This document shows, one piece after another, positions 1 through 8,423 of a DNA stretch of 64,000 nt (position 1 is its first letter; the number at the start of each line of letters is the position of its first letter). A program made the translations under genes and the position numbers. The notes below the pieces were generated by a model. It searched no databases and was not told where the DNA came from. It saw only the letters and a list, made by a program, of their open reading frames with translations. Source of the stretch: Chelativorans sp. J32 (GTDB lineage Bacteria > Pseudomonadota > Alphaproteobacteria > Rhizobiales > Rhizobiaceae); contig NZ_JAEQ01000003.1 in the NCBI RefSeq assembly GCF_000518985.1, forward strand, positions 1-64,000, read 5' to 3'.

Positions 1-67
1 GACGGCAGAAAGAACTGCTGTTGCCGTACTCGCCAGAACCCAGCTTCTCGAAAACATGCGCTTCGCC

Positions 68-186
68 GACCTGGTGGTCATGGCGGGGTGGCTGCACCCG
101 TTCCCATTCCGAACACGGCCGTGAAACGCCCCAGCGCCGATGGTACTTCGTCTTAAGACGCGGGAGAGTAGGTCGCTGCCAGGTCT
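68..186 (+). rRNA. rrf: 5S ribosomal RNA
   Basis: The sequence has the typical alphaproteobacterial 5S start (GACCTGGTGGTCATGGCGG) and the matching 3' arm (GTCGCTGCCAGGTC), which closes helix I. The conserved CCGTTCCCATTCCGAACACG block lies between them. The RNA is a component of the large ribosomal subunit. Its place just before tRNA-fMet fits the 3' end of an rRNA operon; the 16S and 23S genes would lie left of the window. The exact ends could be off by a few bases. Confidence 0.95.
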
Positions 187-326
187 GCAAAACGCATGCT
201 TCTCATCTTCTCTTCACGCTTCCTCCGCCCCGATCGCGGAGAACGGTCCCGGCCGACGCCGAAAACAAGCCAAAACAAGGCCCGTCGGCGCAAAACGCTT
301 CCCGCAGGCAACGCCTGCCATGGTGA

Positions 327-403
<77 letters not shown>

Positions 404-415
404 AACGATTAAGAC

Positions 416-450
416 ACTCCCGCGCGAAACCCGCCGGGAGTTTTTGTTTT
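416..450 (+). terminator. Rho-independent terminator after tRNA-fMet
   Basis: The arms ACTCCCG (416-422) and CGGGAGT (435-441) form a hairpin followed by a T-rich run (TTTTTGTTTTT). It probably ends the rRNA-tRNA transcript. It overlaps the last codons of the minus-strand recombinase remnant, so element and tRNA locus are tightly abutted. Confidence 0.85.
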
Positions 451-633
451 TGCAGCCTTCTCAACACCTTCCGCACCGAGCCACGCCAGGATCGCGCCAA
501 GCTCGCCGTGCAGCGTCACCTCCATCTCGCCCCACCTGGCACCGGGGATGAGCGTCACGCGCTCGATCAGGGCACGGATCGCCTCCGCCGCCTCGCGCCG
601 ATCCTCCGGGTGCCGCAGGGGCGTCCGCTAGCC

Positions 634-641
634 GCTCGATC
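634..641. repeat. left target-site duplication of IS66 (GCTCGATC)
   Basis: The octamer GCTCGATC directly precedes the left end of the IS66 element and is repeated exactly at 3198-3205 after the right end. Eight-base target duplications are characteristic of IS66-family transposition. The perfect match indicates a fairly recent insertion that has not been rearranged since. Confidence 0.95.
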
Positions 642-721
642 GTAAGCGCCAAGCTGACCCCGTGTTTCGCGGGTTGATGAAGGCAGCGACACTCTCGTGA
701 TGATTCTCGCGGGAGGTTTGT

Positions 722-1141
722 TTGCAGTCTGCACCCAAGTCCAGACACGGAACGTTTGCAGTCATCGAGGCGGTGCCGAACCGCCTTGATGCCAGCCCTG
801 CTGTCCCTCGCCGTCGCTGGTCGGACGACGCGAAGGCTCGGATACTGGAAGAGGCGATGACGCCGGGAGCGAATGTCTCGGCGGTTGCCCGTGCGCATGA
901 CGTGAGCCCGCAGCAGGTGTTTGCATGGCGGCGCAAGGCGATCCGTTCAGGCGCCATTGCTATGTTGCCGGAACGGCCGCTGGCAGAGGCGCAAAGCTTT
1001 GCGACGGTGGAGGTGGCGCATGGCGAAGATGATCGCGTGGGCCGCCTGGAGATCGTCATCGGCGATGCGACCATCCGCGTGGTTGCCAATGTGTCGTCAA
1101 GCCTTCTGGTCGAGGCGATCCGTGCGTTGCGATCGGCATGA
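722..1141 (+). CDS. tnpA: IS66 accessory protein TnpA (OrfA)
   Basis: First gene of the IS66 element, 139 residues. The middle contains a transposase-like helix-turn-helix (DDAKARILEEAMTPGANVS, then ARAHDVSPQQVFAWRRK), as expected for the family's small DNA-binding protein; its exact role in transposition is not well defined. The start used is a TTG at 722 preceded by a GGGAGG ribosome-binding site. Its TGA stop overlaps the ATG of tnpB (ATGA), suggesting translational coupling. Confidence 0.85.
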   Translation: MQSAPKSRHGTFAVIEAVPNRLDASPAVPRRRWSDDAKARILEEAMTPGANVSAVARAHDVSPQQVFAWRRKAIRSGAIAMLPERPLAEAQSFATVEVAHGEDDRVGRLEIVIGDATIRVVANVSSSLLVEAIRALRSA

Positions 1142-1482
1142 TCCCAGCGGGAGCCAAGGTCTATGTGGCAACGCGCCCGGTCGACTTCAGGAAAGGCCCG
1201 GACGGCCTGGCGGCACTGGTGCGCGACACCGGCGCCGATCCGTTCTCCGGCGCGCTCTACGTCTTCCGGGCCAAGCGGGCCGACAGGGTGAAGATCGTGT
1301 GGTGGGATGGGTCCGGGCTTTGCCTGTTCGCCAAGCGTCTGGACGAGGACAAGTTCCGCTGGCCGCGAGTGGAGAACGGGGTGATCCGCCTAGCTCCGCC
1401 GCAACTGATGGCGCTGGTGGAGGGCATGGACTGGACGCGCGTGCGGGCTGAACGAAGACGCCGCCCGACCTCAGCAGGATAG
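1138..1482 (+). CDS. tnpB: IS66 accessory protein TnpB (Orf2)
   Basis: A 114-residue protein with the family hallmarks: the N-terminal VDFRKGPDGLAALV motif and the central GALYVFRAKRADRVKIVWWD and GLCLFAKRL segments (usual form LFVFRGRRGDRLKILWWDG, then LCLYAKRLE). TnpB is required for IS66 transposition in studied members but has no known catalytic motif. It overlaps tnpA by four bases and lies 70 bp before tnpC. Confidence 0.9.
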   Translation: MIPAGAKVYVATRPVDFRKGPDGLAALVRDTGADPFSGALYVFRAKRADRVKIVWWDGSGLCLFAKRLDEDKFRWPRVENGVIRLAPPQLMALVEGMDWTRVRAERRRRPTSAG

Positions 1483-1552
1483 CCCGTGGCGAAGTGACTC
1501 AGGCAGCAAAAACCGGTGCCGGAATAGGCCCGGATGTGCTTGTCTCGAGGTC

Positions 1553-3175
1553 ATGACGCGCCATGCTTCGGCTCTTCCCGACGATATCGACACGCTGAAA
1601 GCGATGCTGATCGCTGCTGCGGCCCGGGAGGATGAGCTGCAATCACAGGCGGGGCAACTCCAGTCCGAAGCCGCCACCCTCAAAGCCGAGATCGTCCGCA
1701 TGGCCGCGATCAACGAGCGCGCCGAGGAGCGGATTGCCAATCTGCACATGATCATCAAGCAGCTGGAGCGCGCCCGCTTCGGCCGCAGCTCCGAGAAGCT
1801 CGACGGCGACCAGCAGGCCTTCGCCTTCGACGAGGTCCAGACCGGTCTTGGCATGATCGAGGCCGAACTCGCGGCGACCGGGCCGGCTGGCGAGCGCAGG
1901 CAGCGCGAAGCTCGTCCGCGCAAGGCGTTCCCGGCGCATCTTGAGCGCGTGGAGATCGTCATCGAGCCCGAGACCGTCGCCTGCGCCTGCGGCGGCTGCC
2001 AACCGGTCAGGATCGGCGAGGACGTCTCGGAACGCCTCGACGTGACGCCGGCGAAGTTCCGCGTGATCGTCACCCGCCGCCCCAAATATGGCTGCGCCCA
2101 GTGCAAGGAGGGTGTCAGTCAGGCGCCGGCTCCCGCTCACATCGTCGAGGCCGGGATGCCGAGCGATGCGTTGCTCGCCCATGTCGCCGTCTCCAAATAT
2201 GCCGATGGCCTGCCGCTCTATCGCCAGGAAGGCATCTATGCCCGCGATGGCGTCGAGATCAGCCGCAACACCATGGCCAACTGGATGGGGCATGTCGGCT
2301 TCCATCTCGCTCCGCTCGCCGAACGTGTCCTGGCGCTGATCAAGGAGGGCGAGCGGGTCTATGCCGACGAGACGACGCTGCCGACCTTGTCGCCGGGATC
2401 GGGCAAGACGAAGACGGCCTGGTTGTGGACCTATGCGCGCGACGATGGACCCTTCGGCGGCCAGGCGCCGCCTATGGTGGCCTATCGGTTCGAGGACAGC
2501 CGCGGCGGCGAGAACGTAGAGCGCCATCTCGCCGGCTACACCGGATTGCTCCAGGTCGATGGATGGGGAGCCTACAACCGTCTCGCCGATGCCAGGCGTG
2601 CCGATGGCCCACTGACGTTGGCTGCCTGCTGGTCGCATCTGAGGCGCAAGTTCTACGAACTGCACGTGTCCGGCGTCTCGCATGTGGCCAGCGAAACCGT
2701 TGAGCGGATGGCCGAGCTATGGAAGGTCGAGGAGCGCATTCGCGGGCAGAGACCTGCGGATCGCCGGGCCGCGCGACAGGAGCAGTCGGCCGCCATCATC
2801 GCCGATCTCTGGCCGTTCTGGGAAAAGGAATTGAGCCGCATCTCCGGCAAGTCGAAACTCGCCGAGGCGATCCGCTATGCCAGGAGCCGCCGCGAGGATC
2901 TCGAGCGCTTCCTGGACGATGGTCGCCTCGATATCGACTCCAATGCCGTCGAGCGGGCTATCCGGCTCCAGGCCATCACACGCAAGAACGCGCTGTTTGC
3001 CGGATCCGGCGGCGGCGGGAAGACATGGGCCACAATCGCGACCCTTCTGCAGACAGCCAAGATGAACGACGTCGATCCCTTCGCCTGGCTGACACTGACT
3101 CTCCAGCGCATCGCCGAAGGCTGGCCAAACCGCGATCTCGACCAACTCCTGCCGTTCAACCATCACCACGGCTGA
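1553..3175 (+). CDS. tnpC: IS66 transposase TnpC
   Basis: A 540-residue transposase that would cut and join the element ends. It has an N-terminal coiled coil (about 10-75), a cysteine-bearing zinc-binding segment (CACGGCQPVRIGEDVSERLD, then KYGCAQCKEG) and a C-terminal DDE domain with YADETTLPTL, LQVDGWGAYNRL, CWSHLRRKF and a late SNAVERAIR motif. The length fits the family and the frame is intact. The stop lies 22 bp before the right end of the element. Confidence 0.95.
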   Translation: MTRHASALPDDIDTLKAMLIAAAAREDELQSQAGQLQSEAATLKAEIVRMAAINERAEERIANLHMIIKQLERARFGRSSEKLDGDQQAFAFDEVQTGLGMIEAELAATGPAGERRQREARPRKAFPAHLERVEIVIEPETVACACGGCQPVRIGEDVSERLDVTPAKFRVIVTRRPKYGCAQCKEGVSQAPAPAHIVEAGMPSDALLAHVAVSKYADGLPLYRQEGIYARDGVEISRNTMANWMGHVGFHLAPLAERVLALIKEGERVYADETTLPTLSPGSGKTKTAWLWTYARDDGPFGGQAPPMVAYRFEDSRGGENVERHLAGYTGLLQVDGWGAYNRLADARRADGPLTLAACWSHLRRKFYELHVSGVSHVASETVERMAELWKVEERIRGQRPADRRAARQEQSAAIIADLWPFWEKELSRISGKSKLAEAIRYARSRREDLERFLDDGRLDIDSNAVERAIRLQAITRKNALFAGSGGGGKTWATIATLLQTAKMNDVDPFAWLTLTLQRIAEGWPNRDLDQLLPFNHHHG

Positions 3176-3197
3176 ACGGCCTCGGCTGGGCGCTTAC

Positions 3198-3205
3198 GCT
3201 CGATC
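3198..3205. repeat. right target-site duplication of IS66 (GCTCGATC)
   Basis: Exact copy of the octamer at 634-641, directly after the right IS66 end. Joining the two flanks at this octamer restores a continuous recombinase reading frame through the residues KIERLADA. Confidence 0.95.
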
Positions 3206-4645
3206 TTGCGCCGGTAGACCTGCGCCACATACGGGTGGATGTCGGGAAGGGGATGCCTGGCAGCCTCGATCTGCTCGCGCAGCATGTCTTGTTTGGCTTC
3301 AAGGTCGCGCAGGCGGTCCATCAGCGCGCGCAAGATGCCGCCGCCCTCCATGATGTCGACAATCTCCTTGATCGCACGGTCCACTTTGGTGAGTTCGGCG
3401 CGGTCGCGCTCCATGCCGGCGCGCCGCTCGCGGTTCAGCCGGTTGTTCTCCTCGGCATAGGCGCGCAGTGCCGCTTCGGCTGCCTCCGGCGCCATCATCC
3501 GCTCCTTCAGTCCCGTGAGCACGCGCTCCTCGAGTGTCTGGCGCGGCATCGTGCGGCCATTCGTGCAGGAGCCGTTGGCGTTATGCGCCGAGCAGACGAA
3601 ACGGCTCTGGCCGCGCAGCGAGCATGGGCCTCCACCAGACGCCACAATAGACGAGGCCGGAGAGAAGGCTTTTGGCGCGTTGCAGCGCGCTCAGCGGATT
3701 GGTGCGGTGATGCTCGCGGACGGCGGCGATGGCGTTGGCGTGCTTCTCGGAGATCTCCTTCTGCTTCGCCTTCACCTTCCGCCAGAGTTCGTCATCGACG
3801 ATCCTCAGCTCCGGGACCTCCGTCCTGATCCACTTCTCCGGCGGATTGAGGCGCGAAACGCGCTTGCCGGTCGCGGGATCCTTCACATAGCGCTGCCGGT
3901 TCCAGACCAGCCGGCCGATATAGAGCTCATTGTTGAGAAGGCCGGTGCCGCGCCGGACATGGCCGCGAATGGTGGTGTTGCTCCATAGCTTTCCGTCAGG
4001 GCCGGGGACGCCTTCATCGTTCAGCTTGCGGGCGATCTCGCGCGGCGACATGCCGCCTGCGAAGTCGCGGAAGATGCGGCGGACGATCTCTGCCTCTTCA
4101 GACACGATGGCACGGTCGCCACGGATCGGCTCGCCATTGGCATCGTGCCTGTGCACGACGCGATAGCCGTAGCAGATCCCGCCGCCGGACTTGCCGGCCT
4201 CGACCCTGCCACGCAGGCCGCGATGCGTCTTCATGGCGAGGTCCTTCAAAAACAGCGCGTTCATCGTGCCCTTGAGGCCGACATGCAGCTCCGAAATCTC
4301 ACCTTCCGCCAGCGTGACTATGGTCACGCCGGCGAATTTGAGGTGCTTGAAGAGCGTGGCGACGTCCGCCTGGTCGCGGCTGATCCGGTCGAGCGCTTCG
4401 GCGACGACGATCTGGAACTGGCCGCATTGCGCGTCGCGCACCAGCTTCTGGATGCCCGGCCGCAGGATTGTGCTTGCTCCTGAGATCGCCGCGTCGTGAT
4501 AGGATTCGGCGATCTGCCAGCCCTCGCGCGCTGCGTGCTCACGGCAGAGCCGTATCTGGTCCTCGATCGAAGCTTCACGCTGGTTGTCGGAGGAGCAGCG
4601 GGCGTAAAGGGCAGCGCGGGTCATGGTCGGGCTTCCTCTTCGTCG

Positions 4646-4873
4646 TCAACTCGTGTCGTGTGCGCGGTCGCCTGCGTTCATTCCTGGCGGACGCTCCTCC
4701 GCGTGCTGAGCCGCCCGGTTGTCATTCGTGGCGTCGAACTGCTCGCGCGCGATGCGGCGGCCGATCAGCCGCGCCAGCGACAGCACGACGCTCCTGATCT
4801 TCTCCGTGCGCGTGGCCTTGGTATTGTCGTCAGACCCACCTGTGTCACCTGCCGATTGTATCTCTCCTGCCAT
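4646..4873 (-). CDS. small protein upstream of the recombinase
   Basis: A 75-residue open frame starting MAGEIQSAGDTGG. The N-terminal half is acidic and polar; the middle has a basic amphipathic stretch (RSVVLSLARLIGRRIAREQF) and the C-terminus is charged. It ends 21 bp before the recombinase start in the same direction, so the two probably formed an operon. I know of no assigned function. The helix suggests DNA or protein binding, which is only inference. The frame is open although the recombinase is dead. Confidence 0.55.
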   Translation of the reverse strand: MAGEIQSAGDTGGSDDNTKATRTEKIRSVVLSLARLIGRRIAREQFDATNDNRAAQHAEERPPGMNAGDRAHDTS

Positions 4874-5340
4874 TGCGACCTCGCTTTCCGTTTCCCTGAA
4901 CGGAAATGAAGCCGCCAAACCTGCGTAGGGAAAAGAGCGAAAATCCCGCCATCCCGCAGCGGCCCGCAATGACCTGCGCGTTGCGGTTCGCGGTGACCAG
5001 GAAGGGTAGGGCGGGTGAGGAGAGGAGCGCGCTGCTTGCACGGGTGGCCTTGTCTGCCTCCCAAGCCTTCGCCGAACCGGAGGTGGCCGGTCAAGGCTGG
5101 CGCGGCAGGCGCCACCGCGAAGCGGCACCGGCCTTGACGGGCCGGCGCCGGTCCGGCCTCCTGAAAGAAAAGCAGACGCTCCCTTGCCGAAACGCATCGC
5201 TGTCAGCCGGAAGAGCGCGACCGAACGACAGCGCTCGTCTTCCCCGGCGCATCGCATTGAGGCGCCTGAAGGTGCATAAACACTCGGAACCAGAAGCGGT
5301 ACTCCTCCCTCCGCCCGTCACAGCGCGCCGACCATCCGTT
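4874..5340. other. no recognisable gene
   Basis: GC-rich stretch between the recombinase operon and the IclR remnant. Open frames here have no recognisable domain or good start signal. It probably contains the promoter of the small protein-recombinase operon and the right end of the old integrative element. I found no second copy of the tRNA-fMet 3' end here. Confidence 0.4.
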
Positions 5341-5613
5341 GTTCACTGGAGCACACGATTACCTACAAGGGCATTCTCGCGGAGATCGACAAGATCCGCC
5401 TCCAAGGCTTTGCCGTTGGCCGCCAGCTCATGCATGACGGTCATATATCCATAGCTGCCCCGACCATCGGCAACTTTCCGGGCGCGCGGTTGCAGCCATC
5501 GACCTGTCGGCGTCCATGGAGCGCTGGGGCAGGGCGAGGTGATCGCGACGCTGGTTCCAGCAGTGGTGGACGCCGCAAACTTCATCAGCGCGATTTTGAG
5601 ACACCAAGGCTAG
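5341..5613 (+). pseudogene. 3' remnant of an IclR-family regulator gene
   Basis: Reading across two one-base frameshifts gives the C-terminal part of an IclR effector domain: HTITYKGILAEIDKIR, then LQGFAVGRQLM and HISIAAP, then RAVAAIDLSASMERW, then EVIATLVPAVVDAANFISAIL. The pattern (AEI..I...GFAV, HISIAAPI, AVAAIDLS) is typical of PcaR/PobR-like IclR proteins. No N-terminal helix-turn-helix half is present. The frameshifts lie near 5487 and 5545. It is not a copy of the two main IclR genes of this window, whose C-termini differ. Confidence 0.65.
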
Positions 5614-5858
5614 ATCCCCCTGTCGCAACCACGGCTTGGGCAGTTTGGAGCCAAAGGCGCTCGGTTGATGCCAGAATTCCTGGTGGCTTGACTCCTTCCA
5701 GACCTTCGGCAAGCGTCAATCATCTACTCATGCTGAAGGTCAACGTACCGAGCGCCCGATTGTGCAGGATGGCATAGGGGATCGATACGCTGAACTCGTC
5801 GTTCATGGGATCGAACATCGAGAGCCGGAGATCCGTGCGAGCATGGCAATGGACCGGT

Positions 5859-7379
5859 TCAGGCTCGTCTGAGATCAACCGGCAGCAATTCGTCGGGCAT
5901 CTGCTGATAGCAGACAGGCCGCAGGAACCGCCGAATGGATAGCGTGCCGACGGATGTGGCGCCGAAGTTCGTCGAAGCGGGGTAGGGGCCCCCGTGCACC
6001 ATCGCATCGGCCACTTCGACACCCGTCGGGAAACCGTTCGCCAGAACGCGCCCGGCCTTCCGTTCGAGGATCGGCATCAGCCTCCGGGCAAGTCCGAGGT
6101 CGCCGTCCGCAAGTTGCAGGGTGCAGGTCAGTTGTCCCACGAGAGACCTCGCCACGGCGATCATCTGTGCAGCGTCGCGCACCTTCAGAACCAGGCCAAG
6201 CGGCCCGAAGACTTCCTCGTGGAGATCGGGGTGCGCCAGCCAGGTGTCACCGTCAACCTCATAGAGACCGGGGGTAACGTCGCGCGCGACGCAGGCCGGG
6301 CGCAGCAACTCGTGCACGGCGTTCTTCCCGGCAATGTGGGCGAAACCAGCGTCAAAGGCCGCCGCGATGCCGCGGGTAAGCATGGTCTGCGGTCCGATTT
6401 CGCCGAGAAGCGAGGTGGCGGTGTTCACGAAGGCCTCGGCGTTGGCGTCTGCGATCATGACGGCAACGCCGGGATTCGTGCAGAACTGGCCTGCGCCTGT
6501 GGTCAACGAGGCAACCCAGCCCTTGGCGATCTCGTCTCCCCGCTTTTCCAGTGCGTCCGGGAGGAAGAAGACCGGATTGACGGAGCCCAGCTCACCGAAG
6601 AACGGAATGGGCTCGGGACGTGCGGCGCAAAGATCGAACAACGCCCGTCCTCCAGCGAGCGAGCCGGTGAAGCCAACGGCCTTCACAAACGGGTGCTGTA
6701 CGAGCGCCTGTCCGACCTCGCGATTGCCGCCCTGAATCAATGAGAAGACGCCGGGGTGAAGACCAAGCCTGGTCCGTGCGGCCTGTACCGCATGGCCCAC
6801 GATCTCGCTCGTGCCGGGATGGGCTGAATGGCCCTTGACGATGACCGGGCAGCCGGCGGCCAGCGCGGCTGCCGTATCGCCACCAGCCGTCGAGAATGCG
6901 AGCGGGAAGTTCGAGGCGCCGAAAACGGCCACTGGACCCAGCGGACGCTGGACGAGCTTCAGATCCGGCCGCGGTGCGGGCTGCCGGGAGGGCAGGGCCT
7001 CGTCATGGCGGCGATCCAGATATTCGCCATCCAGGATGTGCTTGGCGAAAAGGCGCAACTGGTTGGTCGTCCGCCCGCGCTCGGAGGCGATGCGAGCTGG
7101 CGGCAGGCCGGTTTCCTGATGCCCGATTTCAGTGATGTCGTCCGAACGGGCGTCAATCTCTTCGGCAATGGCATTCAGAAAGCGCGCCCGCTCGTCACGG
7201 GTCGAGTACCCGTAGGACCAGAAGGCTTCTTCCGCTGCTTCCGCAGCGCGGTTTACGAGCGTCACTGACCCGCTTTGAAACTCGTGCGCCGGACCCACTG
7301 CCGGGTCGGAACGGAACGTACCTTCCCCGTCGAGCCAGTCTCCGGAAATTAGGTGCTTTCCAGTCGGTATAAAAGCCAT
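5859..7379 (-). CDS. 2-oxoglutarate semialdehyde dehydrogenase (KGSADH family)
   Basis: A 506-residue aldehyde dehydrogenase of the 2,5-dioxovalerate (2-oxoglutarate semialdehyde) branch, which oxidises the last intermediate of non-phosphorylating pentose and aldarate pathways to 2-oxoglutarate. Visible motifs are GPVAVFGASNFPLAFSTAGG (cofactor region), FFGELGSVNPVF (catalytic Glu) and GAGQFCTNPG (catalytic Cys). The start at 7379 has GAGGAG eight bases upstream; an upstream in-frame start is not favoured. It is the last gene of the minus-strand operon dehydratase-hydroxyacid dehydrogenase-KGSADH, which fits a Weimberg-type route. A decayed aldehyde dehydrogenase lies at 24624-26050. The substrate is inferred from family and context. 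Confidence 0.88.
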   Translation of the reverse strand: MAFIPTGKHLISGDWLDGEGTFRSDPAVGPAHEFQSGSVTLVNRAAEAAEEAFWSYGYSTRDERARFLNAIAEEIDARSDDITEIGHQETGLPPARIASERGRTTNQLRLFAKHILDGEYLDRRHDEALPSRQPAPRPDLKLVQRPLGPVAVFGASNFPLAFSTAGGDTAAALAAGCPVIVKGHSAHPGTSEIVGHAVQAARTRLGLHPGVFSLIQGGNREVGQALVQHPFVKAVGFTGSLAGGRALFDLCAARPEPIPFFGELGSVNPVFFLPDALEKRGDEIAKGWVASLTTGAGQFCTNPGVAVMIADANAEAFVNTATSLLGEIGPQTMLTRGIAAAFDAGFAHIAGKNAVHELLRPACVARDVTPGLYEVDGDTWLAHPDLHEEVFGPLGLVLKVRDAAQMIAVARSLVGQLTCTLQLADGDLGLARRLMPILERKAGRVLANGFPTGVEVADAMVHGGPYPASTNFGATSVGTLSIRRFLRPVCYQQMPDELLPVDLRRA

Positions 7380-7433
7380 TGCTTGACTCCTCGGGTCATC
7401 GTTTTTCTCTAAGGGGGGCAAGCTCGCTGACAA

Positions 7434-8375
7434 CTAGCGTACAGGGGTTATTGCGGCCCCGGTCTCGAACCAGGAGATGATGTTGTTGGCAACAAGCTCG
7501 GCCATCCTGGTGCGCGTGTGTTCTGACGCCGATCCGATGTGAGGCGTCAGGACGAGGTTATCGAGGGACAGAAGCTCGTAAGGGACATTCGGCTCGCTCT
7601 GGAGGACATCCAGTCCGGCTGCAGCTATCGTTCCCGTCCTCAGTGCGTCGGCCAGGGCGCGTTCATCCACAACAATGCCCCGGCCCATGTTGATGAGAAC
7701 ACCGTTTCCGCCCAGCGCCTTGAGGGTCTCGGCGTTTATGGTGTTCGCGGTGGTTGCTGTTCCCGGGACGATCGAGATGAGGGTGTCGACGGCCCGGGCA
7801 AGATCCACCAGCGTCTCGTAGTAGGGATACTGGATCCCCTCGACGGGCCTGCGGCTATGATAGGCGATCGGAAGGCCAAACGCTTCCAGCCTCCTGGCGA
7901 TCGCGCGGCCGATACGGCCCATCCCATAGATGCCTATGCTGCGGTCGCGCAGCGTGAGGCGTGTCAGGGGGTAGGGTGCCGCCATCCACTTCCCCGACCT
8001 GAGATACTGCTCAGCCTTTGACAGCTCGCGAACGACGTTGAGCAGCAGGCCAACCGTGGTATCGGCCACTTCCTCGGTGAGCACGTCGGGTGTGTTGGTT
8101 ACGACGACATTCTTCTTGTGGGCGTAGTCGGCATCGACCGCTTCGTATCCGACGCCGAAGTTTGCGATGATCTCGAGATTCGGCAACAAGTCTATGAAAT
8201 GCGCGTCGATCCTGGCGTGGCTGGCCACACCGCGAACCGCCAACCGCTCGCTCTCGGTGAGCTCGGCCAGCCGGCCTTCCTCAATTTCAACGACCCGGAA
8301 CTGCTGGGCGAGCATGGATTTGGCATGCTCGTGCATCCATCCAGGGATCAGAACTGTTACCGGCTGCCTCTGCAC
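7434..8375 (-). CDS. D-isomer-specific 2-hydroxyacid dehydrogenase (glyoxylate/hydroxypyruvate reductase-like)
   Basis: A 313-residue NAD(P)-dependent enzyme that interconverts 2-oxo and 2-hydroxy acids. It shows the Rossmann motif GIYGMGRIGRAIA (about 146-158), the substrate Arg in NMGRGIVVDERAL, the Glu in GLDVLQSEPNVP and the catalytic His in LTPHIGSAS. It starts at GTG with GGGGAGGG upstream. It is the middle gene of the operon, 48 bp after the dehydratase and 54 bp before the aldehyde dehydrogenase. A frameshifted paralogue at 30526-31407 has the same N-terminal GWMHEHA motif. The true substrate (glyoxylate, hydroxypyruvate or a sugar-derived 2-oxo acid) cannot be read from the sequence. 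Confidence 0.85.
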   Translation of the reverse strand: MQRQPVTVLIPGWMHEHAKSMLAQQFRVVEIEEGRLAELTESERLAVRGVASHARIDAHFIDLLPNLEIIANFGVGYEAVDADYAHKKNVVVTNTPDVLTEEVADTTVGLLLNVVRELSKAEQYLRSGKWMAAPYPLTRLTLRDRSIGIYGMGRIGRAIARRLEAFGLPIAYHSRRPVEGIQYPYYETLVDLARAVDTLISIVPGTATTANTINAETLKALGGNGVLINMGRGIVVDERALADALRTGTIAAAGLDVLQSEPNVPYELLSLDNLVLTPHIGSASEHTRTRMAELVANNIISWFETGAAITPVR

Positions 8376-8423
8376 GGCGCCCTCCCCTTTGCGCGTGAAC
8401 GAGCGGTGGCCCGTTTCCTTACC

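Larger units (their letters stand above)
642..3197 (+). mobile_element. complete IS66-family insertion sequence
   Basis: The element is 2556 bp. The left end starts GTAAGCGCCAAGC and the right end finishes GGGCGCTTAC, giving imperfect terminal inverted repeats with the GTAAGCG tip usual for the family. It carries the three-gene set tnpA, tnpB and tnpC in order, all apparently intact. It is flanked by a perfect 8-bp duplication and interrupts the recombinase pseudogene. All three frames are open, so it could still be active; I cannot judge copy number from this window. Confidence 0.95.
409..4624 (-). pseudogene. large serine recombinase, frameshifted and split by IS66
   Basis: Site-specific DNA integrase or excisionase of the large serine recombinase type. 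The N-terminal resolvase domain (starts MTRAALYARCSSDNQREAS, candidate nucleophile Ser11) and recombinase domain read from 4624 to about 3630. At a zinc-ribbon segment (LVYCGV then GGP-SLRGQSRFVCSAHN) the frame shifts by one base near 3625. The coiled-coil segment continues to KIER at 3198, where IS66 is inserted. Left of the element the frame resumes as KIERLADA, an extra C in a C run near 620 shifts it again, and the C-terminus (RREAAEAIRALIERVTL, then MEVTLHGELGAIL) runs to a TAA at 409-411. The gene is non-functional. Its 3' end lies 5 bp from tRNA-fMet. A second remnant of its 3' part is at about 53505-53740. Confidence 0.9.
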
